A stretch of DNA of 30,943 nt from the NCBI GenBank assembly GCA_003649445.1, contig QMRV01000025.1, positions 1 to 30,943 of the forward strand, written 5' to 3'. The DNA is from Thermoprotei archaeon. GTDB lineage: Archaea; Thermoproteota; Thermoprotei; Thermofilales; B15-G2. Position numbers and translations under genes: made by a program. A model generated the notes under the pieces. The model saw nothing but the letters and a program-made list of their open reading frames with translations. It did not search any database and was not told where the DNA came from. How positions within the stretch are numbered: position 1 is the stretch's first letter; each line of letters starts with the position of its first letter. Shown here piece by piece: positions 1-7,578 of this stretch.

Positions 1-544
1 AGATAATAGAAAGCTCTTAATCGTAGCTGCATTTTACGGTAATCTGTTTGTTTTAGATTAACAATCAAAAGATAATAGAAAGTTAGGATTGTATTATTTT
101 GTCTGCTTCTTCTAGTAGTTCTGCATTAACAATCAAAAGATAATAGAAAGTCATCATCGACGTAGTAGTATCTTATCTTTCTGCGTACATTAACAATCAA
201 AAGATAATAGAAAGCCTGAGGAAGCCCTACTCCATGGACGTCTTCAGGGACCTTGAATTAACAATCAAAAGATAATAGAAAGTCATTGATGAAGTTGGCT
301 TAGAGCGGTACATGGTTCTCAATTAACAATCAAAAGATAATAGAAAGGCTGTCCAAGCCACACAAGCCCCTTCCACGCCTGCTCTCCCATTAACAATCAA
401 AAGATAATAGAAAGTCAGTAGACTTGAAGTACTTCGAACCATATCTACGGCTATTAACAATCAAAAGATAATAGAAAGTCTTCCCCACCAGCTCAGCCCT
501 CTTCCTCTCGACCGCCGCTATTAACAATCAAAAGATAATAAAAG
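1..544 (+). CRISPR. CRISPR array, type A repeats (26 bases), leader-distal end
   Basis: The window opens inside a repeat (last 13 bases at 1-13). Full repeats follow at 57-82, 125-150, 189-214, 257-282, 322-347, 389-414 and 453-478. A last repeat at 520-544 has lost one base (ATAATAAAAG instead of ATAATAGAAAG). The repeat is 26 bases, begins ATTAACAATC and ends ATAATAGAAAG. The eight spacers are 38-43 bases. The GAAAG end next to the spacer and the decayed final repeat show that the array reads left to right, so its leader lies left of the window and these are the oldest spacers. Some spacers (348-388, 479-519) are clearly richer in G+C than the host sequence, as expected for foreign DNA. The seven full repeats are identical, so this array is well kept, unlike the type B arrays at 21245 and 22914. 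Confidence 0.98.
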
Positions 545-643
545 TTTTATTTGACATTATTGATTGGAAGTTTCCAATATTTTCTCGAAGTTTTTATTTA
601 TTTATATTTGAAAGAAGATACGCGAAAGTGGTGTCTAGGAAAA

Positions 644-886
644 TTATCTTTCTTTTAGACACTCTATTACTTCTTTTCTGTTTTCTTTAATTTTCTTGAT
701 AGATATTGGTGGAGTTAAGTAAGGCTTTTTCAGTAAGTTTAGTGCTGATGGCTTTGGTGATAAATTTGCTGAAGTACTGCTGTAATTAATTCTTCCTTTA
801 AGCTCGATGTTTACTAGTTTTCTGGGTTCGGCTGGGGTGCTTGTTTCTTCTCTACTGATTTTTAGAGTGAATTTCTTTTTGGTCAC
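644..886 (-). CDS. Small hypothetical protein (80 aa)
   Basis: An open frame with a GTG start at 886 encodes a basic, Ser/Thr-rich protein with no membrane segment and a charged, Lys/Glu-rich C-terminus (ends KEVIECLKER). I recognise no domain. It lies between the end of the CRISPR array and a CPBP protease gene and points toward the array. No other frame here looks better, and the sequence reads like a soluble protein, but it is short and has no clear ribosome binding site. I consider it possible rather than certain. Confidence 0.4.
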   Translation of the reverse strand: MTKKKFTLKISREETSTPAEPRKLVNIELKGRINYSSTSANLSPKPSALNLLKKPYLTPPISIKKIKENRKEVIECLKER

Positions 887-1114
887 TAGATATTTTTGGT
901 TTATCGGGTATTTGTATCTAGTTGGAGAGTTTTATGTAAGTGGAGTTGAAGTAGCTTTGCTCAGTGGTTAATGGTCGACGAAGTATTTGTTTGACTGTGT
1001 AGTGTTTTCTGTTTACGTGAATAGTAGTTTGTTTTAGAGAGAGTTAGGGTAGTTTATTGAGGTTTTTTATTGTTTGAGGTTAGCTATATAAGGGGAGTTT
1101 AGGTAGGCTTAAGC
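887..1114. other. Intergenic region, no gene seen
   Basis: This stretch between two divergent frames is strongly G/T-rich on the + strand. AGCTATATAAGG near 1080-1093 gives a credible TATA box 25-30 bases before the GTG start at 1115. I see no RNA gene or repeat. Confidence 0.5.
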
Positions 1115-1894
1115 GTGGACGATAGAGTTAAGGCTGTTTTAGAAGTGCTCGTTGCTGAGGCTGTTTTCTTTGTTTTGGCGTGGTATTTTGAGTACTTGTT
1201 TGGCGGGGGTTATGGGTGGTTTTCTAAAACTGTGATGATTTTGCTCGGGTTTATAGGAATATTTCTTCACAGAAAGCCTCGTGAATATGGTTTGGTTCCT
1301 CGGAGCCTTAAGTTCAGTCTGAAGTGGTGTTTTTATGTTGTTCTTATTTTTTCTTTAGCTTCGGTTGCCGCTGTAGTGGCTTCTATTTTTCTCGGGAGTT
1401 TTGAGGCTGTTGGCTTCTATGTTTTGTTTGTTGATTTAGTGTGGTTTATGGTGTTTGTAGGTTTTGCTGAGGAACTATTTTTTAGAGGTTATGTGCAGTC
1501 TAGGCTTAATGAAGCGTTTAGTAGGAAGTTTAGTAAGTTTCTTGGAGTTAAGTATGAGTGGAGTGAGGGGACTTTGGTTACAGGTGTTGTTTTCTTCGGG
1601 CTTCCTCATTTACTTACAGGAGTTAATCCGTTTACTGGGCGTGTGGCTTTTTCTCCTCTTGTGCTTATTGTGACTATTTTTGCGTGTTTTCTTGGAGTTG
1701 TTTTCGGGGTTATTAGGGAGAAAACGGGATGTATTTTATTGTCTTCAGTAATTCATGGTTTAGTAGACTTCACGACATTTTGTTTAGGGAAAATTACTGG
1801 ACTAATGATTTCTAGTATTGCTTCAATGATAAGTCTTTTTATTTTCTTTTACTTAATGTTCGAGAAAATGCTTTCAGAGACTGTTTCTAGCTAA
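1115..1894 (+). CDS. CPBP-family intramembrane metalloprotease (CAAX/ABI type)
   Basis: Membrane protein of 259 aa with several hydrophobic segments. The family signature is present in order: EE-x3-R at E119-E120...R124 (AEELFFRGY), an Phe/His motif in FFGLPH (H165), and H214/D218 in VIHGLVDF. In this family these residues bind a metal and cut peptides inside the membrane; bacterial members often handle bacteriocin or peptide immunity and eukaryotic ones trim prenylated proteins. The natural substrate here is unknown. The start is GTG at 1115, with TATATAAGG about 28 bases upstream, so the transcript is probably nearly leaderless. The gene lies in the G/T-rich zone just downstream of the CRISPR array. 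The catalytic motifs are complete, so it is probably active. Confidence 0.9.
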   Translation: MDDRVKAVLEVLVAEAVFFVLAWYFEYLFGGGYGWFSKTVMILLGFIGIFLHRKPREYGLVPRSLKFSLKWCFYVVLIFSLASVAAVVASIFLGSFEAVGFYVLFVDLVWFMVFVGFAEELFFRGYVQSRLNEAFSRKFSKFLGVKYEWSEGTLVTGVVFFGLPHLLTGVNPFTGRVAFSPLVLIVTIFACFLGVVFGVIREKTGCILLSSVIHGLVDFTTFCLGKITGLMISSIASMISLFIFFYLMFEKMLSETVSS

Positions 1895-1954
1895 CTAGTT
1901 TTATTAAACACTTTAAGTTAATTTAATATACTTTTTAATTTACTATAGTTTGAG

Positions 1955-3457
1955 TCAATAGTTTTGTTTTTTAAGTGGCTCAGAGATCCTTTTGGCTAAA
2001 GCTAGTGATACAAGAAAACTTCCTGCTATTGCTAGTATTGTGTTTACGTGTGAGTCGGGTAAAGTACCGTAATTCACTATTAGTAGTGGCGTATATGTTA
2101 TGTGTATTTCGTTTTTACTGCACTTAATGTACATTATTGTTGATTCTCCGTAGTGTTGTCTATCTTTAAATGGCTCGAAGAATAAGTCGAATTTAATGTA
2201 TGAAGTATCTACTCGTATTTCTGTAGTTTTGCTATAGTTCAATAGAACTCTCCATATTATATATGCGCTGTAAGCGCCGCTCATACTTTTTGCACAGAGT
2301 GCCCGTCCTGCAAAAATAAATCTACTGTTATTTTTAACGTATGGGTTTACGTAGACGTTAATGCTGTATGGGTAACTGTTAGAAATAAAGTAGCATGCTT
2401 CAATAGCAAGGGTACTGTTAATATTTCGGGTTTTAAAGTAGCTGACATTTGATGGAGGAATAAATTCTTCGTCAATATATAGTCCTTTAATTAAAATTAA
2501 TGCATAGCTTAGCCTACAAATACCTACTCTTAATGTAAACGATAGCACTACTAATACTATTCCTGCTACTATTGCAGCTATTATCCAGTATTTTAATACT
2601 ATTTTTCTGGTTTCACTATAGATTAAGTAAATTATCGTCAATATTATGGAAAATGCTAAAATATAGTTGAAATATGTTTTCATATATTTTATGAAATAAA
2701 AGTTAGGTATATTTAATCTTAACTTAGCTATGTGAGGTTTATAGGAATATACTTCGGCTTCTATCAGTTTAGATTTATTATAAGTTATCTTTATGTCATA
2801 CATTGGTATTTTGTGTGAATAAACATATACTCTATAAGGATGTATTATGTATACTAGTGCATTATAGCTTATTGTTACATTGAATTCTCCTTTATTTAAC
2901 CCTGTAATGTTACGAAATACTGATATTAAGTAGCTGCTATTAACGCTTGTTGACTTGAATTTAATTTGAGAAGGTATTAAGTCTTCGGGTTTAATAAGGT
3001 ATTCAGCTGTTTCTAGCATTAATTTTTCTTGTATAGGAACTACTATAGATCCACTATAGTATTTTTTATAGTAGTTTCTACTTGATGCAACTATATCAAA
3101 GTATTGCTGGTAAATTACTTTACTATTGTACTTAATTTCTATTATTGAGCAGAGAATATAAAGCACAGTTACTGGCAAACTTGCTGACTCGCCGTTATTT
3201 TTTAAGAGAAGTACATGGTGTCCGCAAGTGCTAGTGATTTCTAGTACTGATGTTTTTAAAACTAGTTTTTCTCCTCCAGGAAGCGTTATTCCATTCCACT
3301 TTCCTTCTTCAAGCCAAGTTACTAGGTACTTTAGGTCTATGATCAAGTTGCATTCAATGGTAGTTGTAAAGTTTAGTAAAGTGAGGGGTATTGTAAAGTT
3401 AAGTGTAAGGACTATAAGCAATATTAGCCATAAGGCTGCTGGCTTACTGAGAAACAC
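1955..3457 (-). CDS. Hypothetical membrane-anchored protein (500 aa)
   Basis: I do not recognise the family. The protein starts with a hydrophobic signal or anchor segment (about residues 8-28), followed by a long Asn/Ser/Tyr-rich extracellular-type region with many N-x-S/T sites. Two membrane segments follow around residues 258-285 and 292-312, then a second Tyr/Asn-rich outer domain, and a last hydrophobic segment before the basic end (EPLKKQNY). This suggests two extracytoplasmic domains held by a central hairpin, typical of archaeal cell-surface proteins. The GTG start at 3457 is chosen because GAGGTG stands five bases before it, a good ribosome binding site. It converges on the CPBP protease gene. 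No function can be assigned. Confidence 0.75.
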   Translation of the reverse strand: MFLSKPAALWLILLIVLTLNFTIPLTLLNFTTTIECNLIIDLKYLVTWLEEGKWNGITLPGGEKLVLKTSVLEITSTCGHHVLLLKNNGESASLPVTVLYILCSIIEIKYNSKVIYQQYFDIVASSRNYYKKYYSGSIVVPIQEKLMLETAEYLIKPEDLIPSQIKFKSTSVNSSYLISVFRNITGLNKGEFNVTISYNALVYIIHPYRVYVYSHKIPMYDIKITYNKSKLIEAEVYSYKPHIAKLRLNIPNFYFIKYMKTYFNYILAFSIILTIIYLIYSETRKIVLKYWIIAAIVAGIVLVVLSFTLRVGICRLSYALILIKGLYIDEEFIPPSNVSYFKTRNINSTLAIEACYFISNSYPYSINVYVNPYVKNNSRFIFAGRALCAKSMSGAYSAYIIWRVLLNYSKTTEIRVDTSYIKFDLFFEPFKDRQHYGESTIMYIKCSKNEIHITYTPLLIVNYGTLPDSHVNTILAIAGSFLVSLALAKRISEPLKKQNY

Positions 3458-3679
3458 AATGACACCTCTGGTATATGTGGTTTAGCGGCCTGTATATAAG
3501 CTTTCAGCAATAAAGTCTTATTATACAATAATAGATTTCTAGTGAATTCATTGTAGTGATTTTACTCTACTGCAGTTAGCGCGTCAGGAGTGTTTTAGAT
3601 TAGTATATTGTGCTTACGGGCTTGAGAAACTGATTAGTGTTTTAAAGTATTTTATTGCGTTATTACTAGTGTATCTGCG

Positions 3680-3926
3680 TGAATTACTGCGTAAGTAATG
3701 TTGATGAAGCTGTTAGAGAAATTTTGCGCCAGCATGACTTGATGCACGAGGTTGCTCCTGTTGAGTGAGAACAAGGTATTCCTTTAGGTAACGTGTTTTG
3801 TGTGGTTATCTGGGTGATAGTTATCTGCTTAAGTTTTCTTTAGGTAGGGCCGATACTTGGGAGAGAGGGTATGTTGACTGGTTTAGTGATCTTAAGTTTA
3901 ACTACGGGACTTTGAGAAGGCTTTGA
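3680..3926 (+). pseudogene. Decayed protein-coding remnant
   Basis: The stretch between 3486 and 3942 has no intact gene but contains coding-like pieces in different frames on the + strand. One runs to a stop at 3766-3768 and includes VDEAVREILRQHDL. Another, from about 3852 to a stop at 3924, includes DTWERGYVDWFSDLKFNYG. The pieces have normal amino-acid composition and lie in order, so I read them as one gene broken by several frameshifts. I cannot name the family. The bases from 3486 to about 3680 contain only the promoter region of the minus-strand membrane protein. Confidence 0.45.
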
Positions 3927-3942
3927 GAGAAGAGTAGGTTTA

Positions 3943-4233
3943 GTGAAGGTTAAGTATATGTTTATTGTTAGCGAGAAAGGCGGAGAATATAGAGTTAAGA
4001 ATCCGTTTAAGGGCATGAGAGTAGTGCTCCCCGATGTCGACGAAAATAAAGAAAAGTTAATTGAAGGAGAAATCTTAGTGTTTGAAACTAGGCCCGGCGC
4101 CTGCTATCTTCTTTACGCTGAAGGAGAAAAGCCTCAGCCCGGTGACTTAAATATACCCGTTCCTTCGAGGAAGCCTAGTGAAACTAACTGGTTTGGCGTA
4201 AAGCTTCACAGAAAACTATTCTATGAACTTTAG
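3943..4233 (+). CDS. Small hypothetical protein (96 aa)
   Basis: Soluble, charged protein of 96 aa with no family I recognise. It begins with a hydrophobic strand (KYMFIVSEKGGEYRVKN) and contains a proline-rich stretch (EKPQPGDLNIPVPSRKPSE), which suggests a small beta-domain. Start GTG at 3943 follows GTAGGTTTA, a weak ribosome binding site; ATG at 3958 is an alternative. Its 3' end overlaps the convergent vapC-like pseudogene by 18 bases. The decayed gene just upstream raises the possibility that this is the surviving end of a larger locus. Confidence 0.6.
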   Translation: MKVKYMFIVSEKGGEYRVKNPFKGMRVVLPDVDENKEKLIEGEILVFETRPGACYLLYAEGEKPQPGDLNIPVPSRKPSETNWFGVKLHRKLFYEL

Positions 4234-4601
4234 TTTAAGCTTGGGCTCTACTTCAGCTATTTTCTGGTAGTCGGTGTCTTTTGTGTATAGTTCTAAGTCG
4301 TATGCTAGCGCTGTTGCTGCAATGTATATGTCGTTTTCGCTTACAGGTGTTCCTTTTTCTTTAAGCTTAGTAAAAATCTCTGCTGCTTTTTCTAATATAT
4401 TGTTGTCTAATTGTAGTACTGTAAATGCTTGCTCTAGTTTTGTTTTATAGAATTTTTTATCCTTTTTATACCTTATGTATTCGTATATAGAGATTACTGA
4501 TAAATATACTTCTTCTGCTTGGATAAGCTCTAGGTATTTTCTCGGTCAAGTATTTCTATTAGTATGCTTGTGTCTAATAGAATTCTCTGGAGGCGCCCCA
4601 T
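4216..4601 (-). pseudogene. vapC-like PIN toxin, frameshifted
   Basis: From ATG at 4601 the frame reads a PIN-domain start (ILLDTSILIEILDRE) and then hits TAG after about 23 residues. Shifting frame by one base restores a long, convincing C-terminal part: an YEYI motif with the second acidic residue, SENDIYIAATAL with the third, and YTKDTDY with the fourth. It ends at TAG 4216-4218. Together this is a complete VapC ribonuclease of about 127 aa broken by one lost base near the run GAGAAAATACC. VapC toxins cut tRNA or rRNA. The gene overlaps the end of its vapB antitoxin, as usual for this pair. The break is either real inactivation or a sequencing error; the antitoxin has a second shift, which favours real decay. 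Confidence 0.85.
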
Positions 4602-4815
4602 TTTCTTCTATCCTCTAAGAATTCTTTTAAATCTATTTTTCTTTCAGTCTTATTTTTTCTATTATTTCAAGTACTGCTATAACTCTTTTGAGCTTTCGGT
4701 ATTCTTTGAGTATTTTTTCTATTGTTTCTCCCATGGTTTTTGCTTTAAGTCGCTGTTTTTCGAGGAGGAGTTCTTGGTAGAGTTCTTTGGAAACTGCTAT
4801 TGTTGTTCTGCTCAT
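4574..4815 (-). pseudogene. vapB-like ribbon-helix-helix antitoxin, frameshifted near the end
   Basis: The ATG at 4815 opens a ribbon-helix-helix protein (SRTTIAVSKELYQELL, then a long helix). The frame ends early at 4633, 60 aa. A one-base shift in the A-run near 4640-4650 restores a typical VapB tail (DLKEFLEDRRKWGASREFY) that runs to 4574 and overlaps the vapC start at 4601 by 28 bases. In VapB proteins this tail wraps the PIN toxin and blocks it, so the truncated form would bind DNA but probably not the toxin. The 60-aa product may still act as a repressor on the repeats at 4815-4843. Confidence 0.8.
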
Positions 4816-4843
4816 ATACTGTTATAAGTGTATACTGTTATAA
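4815..4843. promoter_or_regulatory. Tandem 13-base operator-like repeat between vapB and csx1
   Basis: TATACTGTTATAA occurs at 4815-4827 and again at 4831-4843, centres 16 bases apart. It covers the vapB start and promoter. Ribbon-helix-helix antitoxins bind such short repeated boxes, so this is the likely autoregulatory operator. It also lies 47-75 bases before the csx1 start on the other strand, next to a TATA-like TTTAAAGG at 4847-4854, so the same repressor could influence csx1. The binding is inference. Confidence 0.6.
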
Positions 4844-4889
4844 ATGTTTAAAGGTTATCTTCTTATGTTAGCTTAGATAATAGTTACGG

Positions 4890-6485
4890 ATGAAGGCTCT
4901 TATTGTAGCGCCTTTAGGGGACTTTGAGAGAGCTAGTAGTGTTTCTTATTTAGTTGAAGTGCCTAGTGACGGGTTTAAGGAAACTCGTTTCTCGGAGTAC
5001 TGTGCTAGATTGAGTACTGCTGCTCTCTACTCTGCTTTAACAGAGGATTTGGGCTGGAGCTGTGAGTGCTTGTTTCTTGTTCCCTCTACACTAGCTATTA
5101 GAAGCATTTATTTCTATGGAGAGTTTCCGGAAAGTTTTGCTGATTTAGAGAAACTTGCACTAAAGTATATTGAGGAGAATTTATGTCGTGGCGATGTTTT
5201 TCCGGAGAAGTATTCTGTGAAAGTGCTTCCTAGTATAGGTTCTTTTGTTTGTCCTTCTGGTAAAAGCCTTGTTGAAGTGTATTTTAAGGGCAGTATGAGA
5301 GTATTCTATGCCAATGTCTACTTACATGTTTTGAAAGTGTTGGCTAAAGGAGATTACGATGTAGTTGTTCTTGATTTGAGTCACAGTGTTAACTTTATGC
5401 CTTTTGCTACTAAAAGTGCTTTAGAGTACGCGTCTTACGCCTATATGGCTTCGAGTACTGATGAGAAGAAGAGACTCTACTTGCTTACTTACTGTGCTGT
5501 CCCTGTTATTTGTCCTAGGAAAGAGCCTTTAAAGAGTCTTGTAGCGCCTGTTCACTTACTTGAAACAATTAGACTTGAGCCTAAGTCTGCTTTCAAGATT
5601 CTCTGCGACGAGATTTATAGGCTTATTCACTACCGTGACGAGGGGTATAGGACTTTTAGAAAAGAGCGCTTAATTAATATTACAGATAAGTCTAGAGCTA
5701 AAGCTATTTTAAGCGAGTATAAGAGAGCACTAGCGTCTAGTAAAATAGATGTGCTTTTAGATGATTTGTGGAAGCTTACAGGACACTTAGTAGACTCTAT
5801 TGAAAACGGCTTAGTGCTGAAATTAGCTACAGTGCTCGATAAGCTTTCTGAAGACTATGTTAAAGCACTAGAGACAATCATTGTGAAGTACTCTACTGAC
5901 CCGGGTGCTCTAGTTAAGCATGTGAGTACTAAAGATAAGTCTACGGTAATTGAGTACGAGTATGCTATTGAGCCTAGAAAAAGGCTCATTAAACTGCATG
6001 CTTTACTCTATGCAGTTGTTTCTAAGAAAATGAAGCTCGGCTCTATAAGCGACGATGGGTGGTTTTCTATAGATGTTTTGAAGAAAATTAAAGAAGAGTT
6101 TATAGTAGATCCTGTTAAGGAAATAATTATTGATAATGAGCTCAGCGATTTTAAGAAAAGAATACTTGGTTTATTTAACTTAACTGATATTCCTGAAAAT
6201 CCCCTAGCGAGTAGAGAAGGAGTTCCTTATGCAGCAGTACACGCATTAACTAGTGAAGCTAGAGCAGTAAGGCTAATCGATATATTTAGGAAGAGCAGGC
6301 CTTTTACAAGGCACTTAGTTAAAGAGCTAGAAGAAAAGGCGGAGAAAGTTCCTGTTAAATGCCATGAAAGAGATTTTTACGCACACGCTGGTCTTGAACA
6401 GAATATTGTGCAGGTAAAAGTAAGTAAAGGCTCTATCTGCCTGAAGTACCGAGTGAATATTCTTGAGGAAAAACAGCTACTCTAG
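4890..6485 (+). CDS. csx1: Csx1 family CARF-HEPN ribonuclease
   Basis: Protein of 531 aa. The N-terminal CARF domain (about 1-200) binds cyclic oligoadenylate; its signature is DLSHSVNFMP at 162-171, a variant of the D-x-T-H-G-x-N-x-M-P motif of the DxTHG family. The long middle is mostly helical. The C-terminal HEPN domain has the RNase motif R-x4-H at R494/H499 in RDFYAHAGLE, almost exactly the Csx1 consensus. In type III CRISPR immunity the Cas10 complex makes cyclic tetra-adenylate, which switches Csx1 on to cut RNA without sequence preference. No cas10 lies in the window, so the signal must come from elsewhere. ATG at 4890 begins directly with a CARF beta-strand (KALIVAPLG), so the start is sound. 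The Ser in place of Thr in DLSHS is mild. I expect an active enzyme. Confidence 0.92.
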   Translation: MKALIVAPLGDFERASSVSYLVEVPSDGFKETRFSEYCARLSTAALYSALTEDLGWSCECLFLVPSTLAIRSIYFYGEFPESFADLEKLALKYIEENLCRGDVFPEKYSVKVLPSIGSFVCPSGKSLVEVYFKGSMRVFYANVYLHVLKVLAKGDYDVVVLDLSHSVNFMPFATKSALEYASYAYMASSTDEKKRLYLLTYCAVPVICPRKEPLKSLVAPVHLLETIRLEPKSAFKILCDEIYRLIHYRDEGYRTFRKERLINITDKSRAKAILSEYKRALASSKIDVLLDDLWKLTGHLVDSIENGLVLKLATVLDKLSEDYVKALETIIVKYSTDPGALVKHVSTKDKSTVIEYEYAIEPRKRLIKLHALLYAVVSKKMKLGSISDDGWFSIDVLKKIKEEFIVDPVKEIIIDNELSDFKKRILGLFNLTDIPENPLASREGVPYAAVHALTSEARAVRLIDIFRKSRPFTRHLVKELEEKAEKVPVKCHERDFYAHAGLEQNIVQVKVSKGSICLKYRVNILEEKQLL

Positions 6486-6597
6486 TAGTTCAACCGCGAC
6501 CATAAAGTAGTTACATAGCTTTCTATTAATAAGACTAGGTTTGAGGCTCCATAAAATATAAGGCTTTACTTCAATAAAATACTAGGGTGCTCGAAAG

Positions 6598-7527
6598 ATG
6601 TCTATAATCAAAAAATACGTATCTAGATTTTTTGGCCCTAGGGTAAAGCAGTTTGAGTGGAGTATTTGGACTTCATGGTTCATAGAACTTCCGGTCGAAC
6701 AGGCTTTAAAGAAAATATGTGAAGTAGGCTTCAAGTATATTGAGCTTTCAGCTGAACATATGAATGAAATTCTTGCACGAAACCGTGAAATATATCTTGA
6801 TTCTAATTCCCGAGACCGTGCACTGAGTATCGATGAACCCTGTCCTTTAAATAAACTCTCCTCTCTTCTAGAATCACTGGGTCTTAAAGCAATTCACGTA
6901 CATGGACCCTTCGATCTCGTAGACTTTACTTCGAAGAGTATTTATGAGAGAATAAAAGAGGCTGAAAAATGGATAGAGTATGCTCACAAGTTAGGCTTGC
7001 CTACTATTGTCTGCCATCCGTTTACTTTAAGAGAACTTAGCCCAAGTAAGTGTAAGGAAATGAACCTTAAGTTTTATGGAGAAGTAGTGAAGTTTTGTAG
7101 GGAATATGGTGTAAAAATAGCTTTAGAAAATATTGATAGTAAATGCAAGTATGGAGCAAAAATAAGCAACTTAATCGAAATAATTGAAGCGCTTTCAGAC
7201 GAGTACCTTGGAATATGCTTAGATACAAGTCACGCCAATTTATCTGCTTACCCGAATAAAGTCGAAGAAGCAGTCTTAGAGGCAGGACAGTACGTAATAG
7301 CCACTCACTTAAGCGATAATTTAGGCGAGAAAGATGATCACTTAATGCTCGGTAGAGGAAAAATTGACTGGAGTAAAGTTTTAGAAGCTTTTAGAGAAAT
7401 AGGTTACAGTAAACCCCTTAATCTGGAAATACCTGGTGAAATACAGAATCTGTCTACTGAAGAGAAATTTAGTAAACTTAAAAATATCTTAATAGAATTG
7501 AATAAATTCAATGCAATATCCGAGTAG
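6598..7527 (+). CDS. Sugar phosphate isomerase/epimerase family TIM barrel
   Basis: Protein of 309 aa of the xylose isomerase-like/AP endonuclease 2 fold. Metal ligands characteristic of the family are visible in order: HVHGPF, VCHPF, ALENID (Glu ligand), CLDTSHAN (Asp and His), ATHLSDN, and HLMLGRGKIDW near the C-terminus, ending with the LEIPGE strand. Members isomerise sugars or hydroxy-acids or process abasic DNA; the sequence cannot tell which, but the pattern is closer to the sugar isomerases. ATG at 6598 follows a TATA-like TATAAGG about 40 bases upstream. It is followed after 51 bases by the exported protein at 7579, possibly in the same transcript. Confidence 0.85.
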   Translation: MSIIKKYVSRFFGPRVKQFEWSIWTSWFIELPVEQALKKICEVGFKYIELSAEHMNEILARNREIYLDSNSRDRALSIDEPCPLNKLSSLLESLGLKAIHVHGPFDLVDFTSKSIYERIKEAEKWIEYAHKLGLPTIVCHPFTLRELSPSKCKEMNLKFYGEVVKFCREYGVKIALENIDSKCKYGAKISNLIEIIEALSDEYLGICLDTSHANLSAYPNKVEEAVLEAGQYVIATHLSDNLGEKDDHLMLGRGKIDWSKVLEAFREIGYSKPLNLEIPGEIQNLSTEEKFSKLKNILIELNKFNAISE

Positions 7528-7578
7528 CTGCGACTTAACGTTCATAAAGAATATAGCTGCCGGAGTCTCCGAAGAAAA

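Noticed and set aside
1..544. Spacers of the type A array matching genes in this window (self-targeting)
   Set aside because: By eye I found no match; a proper search on both strands is required before any claim.
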